From Candidatus Fraserbacteria bacterium RBG_16_55_9 (GTDB lineage Bacteria; Bipolaricaulota; Bipolaricaulia; RBG-16-55-9), in the NCBI GenBank assembly GCA_001778455.1, contig MFGX01000023.1, positions 6,683 to 19,471 of the forward strand: a stretch of DNA of 12,789 nucleotides, read 5' to 3'. Below the pieces are notes generated by a model. The model was given only the letters and a program-made list of their open reading frames with translations, did not search any database and was not told where the DNA came from. This document shows positions 1 through 5,628 of the stretch, one piece after another (position 1 is the first letter of the stretch; every line of letters starts with the position of its first letter). A program made the position numbers and the translations under genes.

Positions 1-624
1 GATGCCCGTATCGGTAATCCCTTCGTCTTTGGTAATGACCTGGGCATCGATAGGGATCGTGCCGGGGCGAAGCGGTGAAGAGGCCGGCTCGATCACAGAG
101 ATCGCGCTCTTCCAGTTGAGGATTTCTACCGTATGCTTGCCCGCGGCATCGAGTTTCTCCACTTGGAAGCGAAGAGTCTTCTGTTCTTGAGCCGTGAGCG
201 AGACGCTCTGTGAACTCACCACGTTGCCATCCAATTTGAGCTCGACAGCAAATCCCGAAACAGCAGACGTGCTCTTGATCTGTGCGTGGAAAGCCGCTGA
301 ACCTCCCGCCACCACATACCCATTCTCTGGAAAGCTCTCGACCTTGACGACTTGAGGCGGACTTGCTGTGGGAGTCGTCGTAGGAGTTGTGGGCGTGCCT
401 GTCCCGCGCTGCGGTTCTTCTGTCTGTGGGGGTTTGGTCTCCTCCACAGGGGCCGGGGGTGTGGTCTTCGCCGTCTCCGGTGCCTTCGGTTGTTCTTGGG
501 CCGGGGGCTGCTTCACCTGAGTTGTCTGCTTCGGCCCGCCGCATCCGGCGAGCACAACCATCACGCCCGCAAGCGCCAATAAGAACAACACAAGCTTCAT
601 TTCCCAACCACGCCGCTTCATCAT
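1..624 (-). CDS. Secreted lipoprotein with Pro/Thr-rich linker and Ig-like (CARDB-like) domain, C-terminus outside window
   Basis: The frame is open from ATG at 624 to the window edge (208 codons), so the C-terminus is missing. Residues 10-27 are hydrophobic and end in a lipobox LAGC with Cys28, the expected lipidated residue, so the protein should be anchored to a membrane on the outside of the cytoplasm. Residues 29-91 are a low-complexity linker rich in Pro, Thr, Glu and Gln. Residues 93-179 have alternating hydrophobic strands and a pattern (LKLDGNVV, then VSL, then FQVEKLDAAGKHTVEI) like the CARDB/Ig-like beta-sandwich domains of surface proteins. The start is the first of two adjacent ATGs, with GGAGGAGG about 11 bases upstream; a third in-frame ATG at codon 9 lacks such a site. 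It has its own promoter and is probably transcribed apart from rpmB. The function is not recognised; a binding or structural role at the cell surface is inference. Confidence 0.8.
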   Translation of the reverse strand, partial: MMKRRGWEMKLVLFLLALAGVMVVLAGCGGPKQTTQVKQPPAQEQPKAPETAKTTPPAPVEETKPPQTEEPQRGTGTPTTPTTTPTASPPQVVKVESFPENGYVVAGGSAAFHAQIKSTSAVSGFAVELKLDGNVVSSQSVSLTAQEQKTLRFQVEKLDAAGKHTVEILNWKSAISVIEPASSPLRPGTIPIDAQVITKDEGITDTGI

Positions 625-667
625 GATGTCCGAATCCTCCTCCAGCGGAATCTATTCGCTTTGTTTA

Positions 668-698
668 GTTATAGCACACCGACCTGATCCCCTGACAA
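668..698 (-). promoter_or_regulatory. Putative sigma70 promoter of the lipoprotein gene (extended -10)
   Basis: Read on the minus strand, TTGTCA (693-698) is followed after 19 bases by TATAAC (668-673), which is preceded by TGC as in an extended -10 element. The long spacer would be tolerated because of the TGn extension. It sits in the 96-bp gap between rpmB and the lipoprotein start, giving a leader of roughly 35-40 bases that includes the GGAGGAGG ribosome-binding site. Confidence 0.45.
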
Positions 699-720
699 GT
701 TTCTCTCTACGCAAAGCCCT

Positions 721-909
721 TCATCCGGCCTTGACGACCTTGCCGGCCTTAAGACAGCTTGTGCAGACGGTCATCATCACTCGACGACCGCCATGAACCG
801 CTCGCACTCTCTGCAGATTGGGCTTACGGGCTCGATTGACCCGATTGCCCGCGTGACTGATCTTACGACCGAAACGTGTCCCTTTGCCGCAGACCTGGCA
901 GATGGCCAT
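721..909 (-). CDS. rpmB: 50S ribosomal protein L28, zinc-binding (four-cysteine) type
   Basis: The 62-residue protein matches bacterial L28 in length and core pattern (CGKG, SHAGNRVNRARKPNLQRVR), and is a component of the large ribosomal subunit. It keeps two CxxC pairs, Cys4/Cys7 and Cys49/Cys52, which mark the zinc-ribbon C+ form also seen in actinobacteria. Many bacteria have lost these cysteines and carry a zinc-independent L28. The start codon lies 6 bases after the etfA stop, and its Shine-Dalgarno GAGGTGA overlaps that stop codon, so translation is probably coupled to etfA. It is the last gene of the tsaB-etfB-etfA-rpmB run. The usual partner rpmG is not next to it. Confidence 0.97.
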   Translation of the reverse strand: MAICQVCGKGTRFGRKISHAGNRVNRARKPNLQRVRAVHGGRRVMMTVCTSCLKAGKVVKAG

Positions 910-915
910 ATCGAC

Positions 916-1887
916 TCACCTCGCTTTGGCTTTCTTAATCTCATCAATGAGCGCAGGAACGATCTCATGTAGATCCCCAATCACGCCGTAGTCCGCTCGG
1001 GAGAAGATCGGCGCCTCGGGATCTTTGTTGATGGCCAGAATCCGTTTAGTACCTTTGCAGCCAACCATGTGCTGAATGGCACCGCTGATCCCACAGGCGA
1101 TGTAGAGATCGGGAGCAATCTGTACGCCCGTCTGCCCAATCTGGTCGGAGTGAGGGCGCCAGTTGTTGTTGGTGGCCGCACGGGACCCACCCACGGCCCC
1201 GCCCAGTAGTCGTGCCAGTTCTTCCAGACGCTGAAAACCCTCGGCACTACCTACGCCCCGTCCTCCTCCCACGACCACCTTGGCATCGGGCAACGAGACC
1301 CCTGCTTTCTCCGACTCAATTCGTTTAACGACTCTCACGCGAAAATCTTTCTCTTCGAGCGAGGGGTGAAATTCTTTTATAGAAAACTCGCGCGCGGGAG
1401 ATGCCTCCCATGCCACCACGTGCGGAGCCACGGTGAATAGCTTTGGCTCGCCTATGAGTTCTGCCTCTTCGAGGAGACTCCCTCCCCAGCGGAGCCGGGT
1501 TACCCCCAGCCTCTCTCCGGGTCGAAGCTCCGTACAGTTCGCTGCCATCGCGAGGCCCAAATTCGCACCCACGCGTGCCATGAGCTCGTTGCCCCGATCC
1601 GTTCCTGCTGCCGCAACGGCCTTTGGCCGCACCGCACCGATTAGATGCACGAGACCTTTGGCCCAAGCCTCGGGCGCATAATCGACAAAGCGCTCGTTCT
1701 GAACGAGATACACTTTCGTGACCCCGTGTTCCATGAGGAGCGGGGCAATAGTCTCTGCGTCCTTGCCCATGAGCGCAGCATTTACCGTAGCGTTCATCGG
1801 CTGAGCCAAGCTACGCAGCAAAGTGAGTAGCTCCAGCGATGCATCAACGATCTTCCCGCGATCGTGCTCCATCACTGCGAGAATCAT
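916..1887 (-). CDS. etfA: Electron transfer flavoprotein alpha subunit
   Basis: This is the FAD-carrying large subunit of the cytoplasmic ETF heterodimer, which takes electrons from acyl-CoA and related dehydrogenases and passes them on. It has 323 residues, normal for the family. The N-terminal alpha/beta domain covers about 1-190. The FAD domain covers about 203-323, with the diagnostic pieces GGGRGVGS (207-214), GSRAA (234-238), QIGQTG (249-254), GISGAIQH (266-273) and INKDPEAPIF (286-295). The start ATG overlaps the etfB stop as TAATG, so the two subunits are translationally coupled, as expected for a 1:1 complex. No acyl-CoA dehydrogenase, FixC/FixX or ETF-quinone oxidoreductase gene is in the window, so the donor, the acceptor and whether this ETF bifurcates electrons remain open. 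Confidence 0.97.
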   Translation of the reverse strand: MILAVMEHDRGKIVDASLELLTLLRSLAQPMNATVNAALMGKDAETIAPLLMEHGVTKVYLVQNERFVDYAPEAWAKGLVHLIGAVRPKAVAAAGTDRGNELMARVGANLGLAMAANCTELRPGERLGVTRLRWGGSLLEEAELIGEPKLFTVAPHVVAWEASPAREFSIKEFHPSLEEKDFRVRVVKRIESEKAGVSLPDAKVVVGGGRGVGSAEGFQRLEELARLLGGAVGGSRAATNNNWRPHSDQIGQTGVQIAPDLYIACGISGAIQHMVGCKGTKRILAINKDPEAPIFSRADYGVIGDLHEIVPALIDEIKKAKAR

Positions 1888-2639
1888 TACTGGATCACCC
1901 CCAGCTCCTTGAGCTTGGCCACGATGGCCGAAGCGGCTTCCTTACCCTGACCCAAGATCTCCACTTTGCCGCTCCGCTCCGGCGGCTTTTTCAGTCTCTT
2001 CTTCAGGAGTTGCACGTTGGGCTGGGTGGGCTTGACCCGCCCGATCTCCTTCTTCTTGGCCGCCATGATGCCGCGCAAAGAGGGATGCCGAGGCGTGTTG
2101 ATCCCCTCTTTCACCGTAAAGACCGCCGGCATCGGAACTTCATAGACTTCCCACCCGCCCGCGACCTCACACTTGGCTTGGGCCATTCCCCCATTGATTT
2201 CAAGAGCCTTGATGCCTGTCACACAAGGGAGCCCCAACTGCTGGGCCACACGGACACCCACCTGATAGTTGCCCGCATCGGCACACTCGTTCCCGAATAA
2301 GATCACATCAAACGGAGTCGCACGGATAGCCTCGACGATGGCTTGAGCTGTGGCTCCCGCGTCCCATTCCTTCCCGTCCGTCTCCAAGAGAACGCCGCGC
2401 TCAACTCCCTTGGCCAAAGCCTCGCGGATCTGTTCTGATGCGGCTTCCGAGCCCAAGGTGAGTACCGTGGCACTGCCGCCGTGCTTCTCCACAAGACGGA
2501 TCGCTTCTTCTACTGCACACTCCTCATGCGGACTGATCGCGTACTCCATGTTGCGCGTATCGATCTCCTGCGCGTCTGCGGTAAGCTCAAACCGAGCTCC
2601 CGTGTCCGGCACGCGCTTGATACAGACCAGTACATTCAT
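1887..2639 (-). CDS. etfB: Electron transfer flavoprotein beta subunit
   Basis: This is the small ETF subunit, which binds AMP (or a second FAD in bifurcating ETFs) and docks partner dehydrogenases. From ATG at 2639 it is 250 residues. Recognisable parts are the N-terminal strand MNVLVCIKRVPDTG, the box ISPHEECAVEEAIRL (35-49), the nucleotide-site stretch GNECADAGNYQVG (116-128), and the ETF-beta signature around PRHPSLRGIMAAKKK (183-197). A GTG three codons upstream (2648) is also in frame. ATG 2639 is preferred because family members begin at this strand and GGTGA lies 5 bases upstream of it. It lies 24 bp after tsaB and overlaps etfA. The C-terminal 40 residues are basic (KKRLKKPPERSGK) before the usual final helix. 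Confidence 0.96.
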   Translation of the reverse strand: MNVLVCIKRVPDTGARFELTADAQEIDTRNMEYAISPHEECAVEEAIRLVEKHGGSATVLTLGSEAASEQIREALAKGVERGVLLETDGKEWDAGATAQAIVEAIRATPFDVILFGNECADAGNYQVGVRVAQQLGLPCVTGIKALEINGGMAQAKCEVAGGWEVYEVPMPAVFTVKEGINTPRHPSLRGIMAAKKKEIGRVKPTQPNVQLLKKRLKKPPERSGKVEILGQGKEAASAIVAKLKELGVIQ

Positions 2640-2663
2640 TGTCCTCACCCAATCTTCTCTTTT

Positions 2664-3338
2664 CTATTCTTGAGCCATGGCCTCTGCCAGCGGCGCTTGG
2701 AGGTAAACCGGCTCCAGCTCGTAAAGTTCATCACAACCAGAGCGGCAGTACTTCTCCCAACCCAACGAGGCAATCTGAAGTCCAGAAGGTCGATTGAGCC
2801 CTGCCGATGCGACGACGCTGCCTTCGATTTTCCCCGTGAGTTTCGTACGATGCTGCTCTGCTCCAGGCCCGACAAAGAGAGTTCTCTCTGAGCCTTCTTG
2901 GATCTTACAGAAGGCTTCGAGCGCGATCGCTTGCACCGGAGCGAGCGATTTACTCTTGCGATAACTGGCCGCGTAGATCCAGTCACGGCGATCCGAAAGC
3001 AAGACCCATACCGGACCGTCCCAGAAGTTCGCCGCCCGCGCGTAAGAATCGACCGCCGGAACGCCCACCATGGGGATCCCCAAAGAGCGGGCGAGGCCCT
3101 TGGCCGTCGCGATTCCAATGCGCAGCCCGGTAAAGGACCCAGGCCCGATGGAGACGGAGATGAGCCCGATGTCGCATCGCGGGGCCTCCGCCAGCCTTAA
3201 GGCCATATCGAGGGCCGGCAGAAGTTTTTCACCTTGTTTCAGCGCCGCAGAGAAGTCGATTTCACTTAAGGGACGATCGTCCCCCAGAAGTCCAACGCTT
3301 CCACGCTCGCCGCCCGTATCCCAGCCCACGATGAGCAT
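2664..3338 (-). CDS. tsaB: tRNA threonylcarbamoyladenosine biosynthesis protein TsaB
   Basis: TsaB is the scaffold subunit that partners TsaD and TsaE in placing the threonylcarbamoyl group on A37 of ANN-decoding tRNAs, in the cytoplasm. It belongs to the ASKHA fold and is usually catalytically silent. The 224-residue length is typical. The N-terminus (GWDTGGERGSVGLL) corresponds to the family's DTS...SVAL strand-turn, and GPGSFTGLRIGIATAKGLA (65-83) is the hallmark TsaB motif. It is first in a minus-strand run with etfB, etfA and rpmB; tsaD, tsaE and rimI, its more usual neighbours, are absent. A -10 box ends only 9 bases before the ATG, so the mRNA leader may be just a few bases long. The GAAGGG next to the start would then lie in or outside the transcript's first bases. 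Confidence 0.95.
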   Translation of the reverse strand: MLIVGWDTGGERGSVGLLGDDRPLSEIDFSAALKQGEKLLPALDMALRLAEAPRCDIGLISVSIGPGSFTGLRIGIATAKGLARSLGIPMVGVPAVDSYARAANFWDGPVWVLLSDRRDWIYAASYRKSKSLAPVQAIALEAFCKIQEGSERTLFVGPGAEQHRTKLTGKIEGSVVASAGLNRPSGLQIASLGWEKYCRSGCDELYELEPVYLQAPLAEAMAQE

Positions 3339-3347
3339 ACCCTTCGT

Positions 3348-3376
3348 ATTGTAGGGAACTGATCAGTTCTATGCAA
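3348..3376 (-). promoter_or_regulatory. Putative tsaB operon promoter
   Basis: On the minus strand TTGCAT (3371-3376) and TACAAT (3348-3353) are separated by exactly 17 bases, a good sigma70-type match. The predicted start of transcription is about 3341, leaving only about 3 bases before the tsaB ATG at 3338. The spacer contains a perfect 14-bp palindrome, which could be an operator. Confidence 0.6.
3356..3369. promoter_or_regulatory. Perfect 14-bp palindrome, candidate operator in the tsaB promoter spacer
   Basis: GAACTGATCAGTTC reads the same on both strands without mismatch and fills nearly all of the 17-bp spacer of the tsaB promoter, a classical repressor position. It lies 15 bp from the -35 box of the divergent glutaredoxin-like gene, so a dimeric regulator could affect both directions. 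No regulator gene that would obviously bind it is adjacent. Confidence 0.45.
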
Positions 3377-3383
3377 GCTTCGC

Positions 3384-3412
3384 TTGACGAAAGAGGCACT
3401 TCGTGCTATAGT
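3384..3412 (+). promoter_or_regulatory. Sigma70-type promoter of the glutaredoxin-like gene
   Basis: TTGACG (3384-3389) and TATAGT (3407-3412) are 17 bases apart, each one mismatch from consensus. Predicted transcription start is about 3419, giving a leader of about 32 bases that contains the Shine-Dalgarno GGAAGGG. A short inverted repeat CAAGC-TTC-GCTTG (3374-3386) overlaps the -35 box and GCAC-TTC-GTGC (3396-3406) sits in the spacer. Confidence 0.75.
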
Positions 3413-3450
3413 TCAACCCCAAATCGAGTGAACAAAGGAAGGGACTTACA

Positions 3451-3687
3451 ATGGCTCAGGTTAACCTGTACACAACGCCTACATGCACCTACTGCAAGAC
3501 GGTGAAGCAATTCTTTGAAGCCAACCACGTGGAATACGTTGAATATGACGTCTCACGCGATATAGAAAAAGCGCAGCACATGGTTGATAAATCCGGTCAG
3601 ACCGGCGTGCCCGTGATAGAGATCGACAATGAGATCATCATCGGCTTTGATAAGCGCCGCCTCGCTTCCGCATTGGGGATCGACTAG
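3451..3687 (+). CDS. Glutaredoxin-like / NrdH-type thiol-disulfide protein (YruB-like family)
   Basis: This 78-residue single-domain protein has a thioredoxin fold. The active site CTYC is at residues 12-15 at the start of the first helix, the cis-proline loop TGVPV is at 51-55, and IDNEIIIGFDKRRL (58-71) is typical of the small glutaredoxin-like proteins of the YruB type. It is expected to reduce disulfides or mixed thiols in the cytoplasm; the electron donor (glutathione, other low-molecular thiol, or thioredoxin reductase as for NrdH) cannot be told from sequence. It stands alone under its own strong promoter with GGAAGGG upstream of the ATG, divergent from tsaB. No ribonucleotide reductase is nearby, so the name nrdH is not used. 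Confidence 0.92.
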   Translation: MAQVNLYTTPTCTYCKTVKQFFEANHVEYVEYDVSRDIEKAQHMVDKSGQTGVPVIEIDNEIIIGFDKRRLASALGID

Positions 3688-3750
3688 GTTCGTCGGGCCT
3701 TTCTGCCAGCAGTATTTGAAGAACATGCCCTAAGGCAAACGCACTTCCAT

Positions 3751-3777
3751 TGCCCCCTCTGCCCCCCAGAGGGGGCA
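3751..3777 (+). terminator. GC-rich hairpin, possible terminator or cassette boundary element
   Basis: A perfect 10-bp inverted repeat, TGCCCCCTCT and AGAGGGGGCA, brackets a 7-base C-rich loop. It lies 63 bases after the glutaredoxin-like stop and 55 bases before the next gene. There is no T-run on either side, so it is not a canonical intrinsic terminator. It could be an RNA-stability hairpin, an atypical terminator or a short mobile repeat. The rest of the 3688-3832 gap shows nothing else convincing. Confidence 0.4.
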
Positions 3778-3812
3778 GTACAATGCGTGCTTCGTTGACT
3801 TACTGGACTCTA

Positions 3813-3818
3813 TATGAT
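3813..3818 (+). promoter_or_regulatory. Possible -10 box of the three-gene cassette
   Basis: TATGAT lies 14 bases before the ATG of the first cassette gene. No good -35 box is found at 16-18 bases. A TTGACT at 3795-3800 is only 12 bases away, too close to pair with it. If used, the leader would be about 7-8 bases and would lack a Shine-Dalgarno site, consistent with the T/C-rich sequence before the start. Confidence 0.3.
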
Positions 3819-3832
3819 ACGTTTCTTTTACC

Positions 3833-4492
3833 ATGCCATTTAAGCTAGAGCTTCTCACAGCTACCAATATCGTAATAGTCTATGAAGCGCTTGATGTTGC
3901 AGCTCTATCGCGTGATGCCGCCCGGAGGCTTATTGGAGGCAACTCAGCAAGGTTAGTCGATGGCGGCGATGTACTCATAGTGGATTATCCAACAGAAGCT
4001 ATTCAGTTCGTTTTTGCTCACAGACGCATGCAAATCAATGACAACAAACCTGTCTCACTCTCGGAATCCCGCCTCCCTAAGCTTATTAAAGAAGCTCAAA
4101 AGTTGACGAAGGGAATCCGAATTGTAGCATACGGCTTCAACTTCGATGCTTTTATCACGTTACCGGATCAGAAGAAGCCAAAGGAATTCTTGAAAGCACG
4201 TTTTCTTGCAAATAGAAAAGAATTAACCCAGCAACTCAGCGCAAACATCGAAGAGATTGCACTACAATTCAAACTTACGGAGAAAGATCTTGAGTATAAC
4301 CTTGATCTAAAAGCAGATAAACTTCCACTGGGCAAGGGGGTTGCTGAGCCTCATGTCATATCTGGTATACACGTCCACTTTAATGCCCACTACCCTAAGC
4401 GAGAAGTACCATCATCAACCGAGCTTAAGAAACAGCTTGAAGGCCAATTTAAATATCTACTACAATTACTAGGGAAACTATTTAAAGATTAA
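3833..4492 (+). CDS. Hypothetical protein, first gene of AT-rich accessory cassette
   Basis: I do not recognise this 219-residue protein. It has no signal peptide, no membrane segment and no catalytic motif that I can name. The N-terminal half looks alpha/beta, with strands such as TNIVIVYEAL (11-20), GDVLIVDY (45-52) and IRIVAYGFNFDAFITL (95-110). The middle (115-160) is helical and charged, and the C-terminal end (195-219) is a Lys/Leu-rich amphipathic helix. Base composition is lower in GC than the neighbours (42% and 32% in two 60-base lines, against 60% in an etfB line), suggesting acquisition by transfer. Its TAA stop is 2 bases before the next ATG, so it is almost certainly co-transcribed with the two genes that follow. 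A sensor, adaptor or antitoxin role is possible only by context. Confidence 0.8.
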   Translation: MPFKLELLTATNIVIVYEALDVAALSRDAARRLIGGNSARLVDGGDVLIVDYPTEAIQFVFAHRRMQINDNKPVSLSESRLPKLIKEAQKLTKGIRIVAYGFNFDAFITLPDQKKPKEFLKARFLANRKELTQQLSANIEEIALQFKLTEKDLEYNLDLKADKLPLGKGVAEPHVISGIHVHFNAHYPKREVPSSTELKKQLEGQFKYLLQLLGKLFKD

Positions 4493-4494
4493 TT

Positions 4495-5148
4495 ATGGAT
4501 ACAACTCAGGTTGCTTTAACAGATCTACGGGCAAGAAGGAAGGATCCTGATACCCAAGCATTTACACCGAGCGAGCTTGAGGATCTCGGATTGCTTTATG
4601 GAACTGATATCCCCTTTTCTCGCTACCATTCTGATATGGTTCTTCACCTAAGCTCGCAAGTAATTGCCTTCGAAATTAAGCAGCCTACCAACGCCATGGT
4701 TTCTCCTCTTACAGGGTCTGCTGTTTATAGCAACACACTGCCGTTTCCCAAAATGATACCCTCAACATTGGGATCAAATGTGACATGGAATTATGATTAC
4801 CTTCTTGAACGGCTACTCTCTGCAGCGCGTTCTGACTTAAACAATCTATATGAGTTTGTAAAAAAACCTGAAGTTGACGCATACCTGCAAAGATACAAAT
4901 TTCTAGAGCGTATTCTAGCCGAAGCAGCAGCTGAAATAAGAGAAGCATTCGGGTTCGCCATCAACCTCTCATTAGAAGTCAGATATGATCCGGAAGCTCC
5001 AGATGAAGCAGCACTCTTTGCGTATATTCATACCGATCTCCCCCCTGATGAAGCGTTGGAGAAGCTAGATCGTTTTGATCAAGAGTGGCTCTTGGATCAG
5101 TTGGATCGTATAGACGGGAAGCTCAACTTCAACCTAAAGTATATTTGA
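4495..5148 (+). CDS. Hypothetical protein with C-terminal acidic module, putative partner of the downstream HEPN protein
   Basis: The 217-residue protein appears to have two parts. Residues 1-125 (with SELEDLGLLYGTDIPFSRYH near 26-45) match nothing I recognise. Residues 127-217 form a helix (YLQRYKFLERILAEAAAEI), a strand and turn LSLEVRYDPEAPDEAALFAYI, then an acidic helix (PDEALEKLDRFDQEWLLDQL) and a final strand GKLNFNL. From memory this C-terminal pattern resembles short bacterial proteins often encoded just before HEPN proteins; this is an impression, not a search result. No nucleotidyltransferase (GSxxxG...DxD) motif is present, so it is not an MNT-type antitoxin. The stop is one base before the HEPN gene's ATG, supporting a tight functional pair. 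No clear Shine-Dalgarno is seen. Confidence 0.8.
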   Translation: MDTTQVALTDLRARRKDPDTQAFTPSELEDLGLLYGTDIPFSRYHSDMVLHLSSQVIAFEIKQPTNAMVSPLTGSAVYSNTLPFPKMIPSTLGSNVTWNYDYLLERLLSAARSDLNNLYEFVKKPEVDAYLQRYKFLERILAEAAAEIREAFGFAINLSLEVRYDPEAPDEAALFAYIHTDLPPDEALEKLDRFDQEWLLDQLDRIDGKLNFNLKYI

Positions 5149-5149
5149 T

Positions 5150-5548
5150 ATGAGCTTCGACTGGAACGAGTATTTGACTCTCGCTAGGAATCTCGCTCAA
5201 GGTAGTACTACTCCGGTGTCAGAAGAAACCAAAAAGCGAGCTGCAATCAGCCGAGCGTATTACGCTGCTTTTTGCCAAGCTCGCGACTTTGCCAAGGCGA
5301 GACTCGGTGCCAGGTTAACCGGCCACGGACCCGACCACGGCATTGTTTTTCGTAGTTTCAAAAGATACCGATATAAGAATCAGACCATGCAAGAGACTTA
5401 CCGGCGAATTGGGCTTACTCTCCCTCGATTGTATGATAACCGGAATAAGGCAGATTACGATCCCGCAGTATCCCGCCTCGATGCCCTCACGGACACCTCT
5501 CTGGATCAAGCAGAAGCCATAATCACAGATCTCGGCTCGCTTCCATAA
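5150..5548 (+). CDS. HEPN-fold protein, possible RNase toxin/effector of an accessory module
   Basis: This 132-residue all-helical protein has the pattern of small HEPN proteins: FDWNEYLTLARNL (3-15), the helix motif RAAISRAYYAAFCQARDFA (30-48), and NRNKADYD (97-104) followed by a last helix. HEPN proteins commonly act as RNases or RNA-binding toxins in toxin-antitoxin and defence systems. Here the C-terminal motif carries R98-N99 with D102-Y103 where catalytic HEPNs have R-x4-6-H, so classical RNase chemistry is uncertain. Closely similar families seem to share RNxADY, so it may be a family trait and not decay. The start follows the previous stop by one base. The gene has more GC than the two before it (48% in one sampled line). 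It converges on ribF. Confidence 0.82.
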   Translation: MSFDWNEYLTLARNLAQGSTTPVSEETKKRAAISRAYYAAFCQARDFAKARLGARLTGHGPDHGIVFRSFKRYRYKNQTMQETYRRIGLTLPRLYDNRNKADYDPAVSRLDALTDTSLDQAEAIITDLGSLP

Positions 5549-5593
5549 CGAGCAGGGATTAGATTCCTTCCGCCCTACCCTCCATTACGAATG

Positions 5594-5606
5594 AGCAAGG
5601 CTTGCT
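5594..5606. repeat. Short palindrome in the convergent HEPN/ribF gap
   Basis: AGCAAG-G-CTTGCT is a 6-bp inverted repeat around one base in the 80-bp gap between two converging genes (5549-5628). It could help end transcription in both directions, but the spacer is too small for a good RNA loop without fraying and no T-run follows. Nothing else is seen in this gap. Confidence 0.25.
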
Positions 5607-5628
5607 AATCAACAGGCAGCATAAGCCC

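Noticed and set aside
1839..2300. Plus-strand 153-residue open frame opposite etfA/etfB, and similar long frames opposite ruvB, ribF, nrnA and the lpt gene
   Set aside because: They lie antisense to well-supported genes, lack recognisable motifs and ribosome-binding sites, and are explained by codon bias in the real genes.
3795..3818. TTGACT (3795) plus TATGAT (3813) as a standard promoter for the cassette
   Set aside because: The spacer is only 12 bases, too short for a sigma70 promoter; only the -10 box is kept, at low confidence.
4495..5548. Classical HEPN-MNT toxin-antitoxin pair
   Set aside because: Neither upstream protein has the GSxxxG and DxD motifs of minimal nucleotidyltransferases.
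3688..5628. Direct repeats or attachment sites flanking the accessory cassette, or a transposase/integrase
   Set aside because: By eye the two flanks (3688-3832 and 5549-5628) share no convincing repeat, no tRNA gene is present, and none of the three proteins resembles a recombinase.
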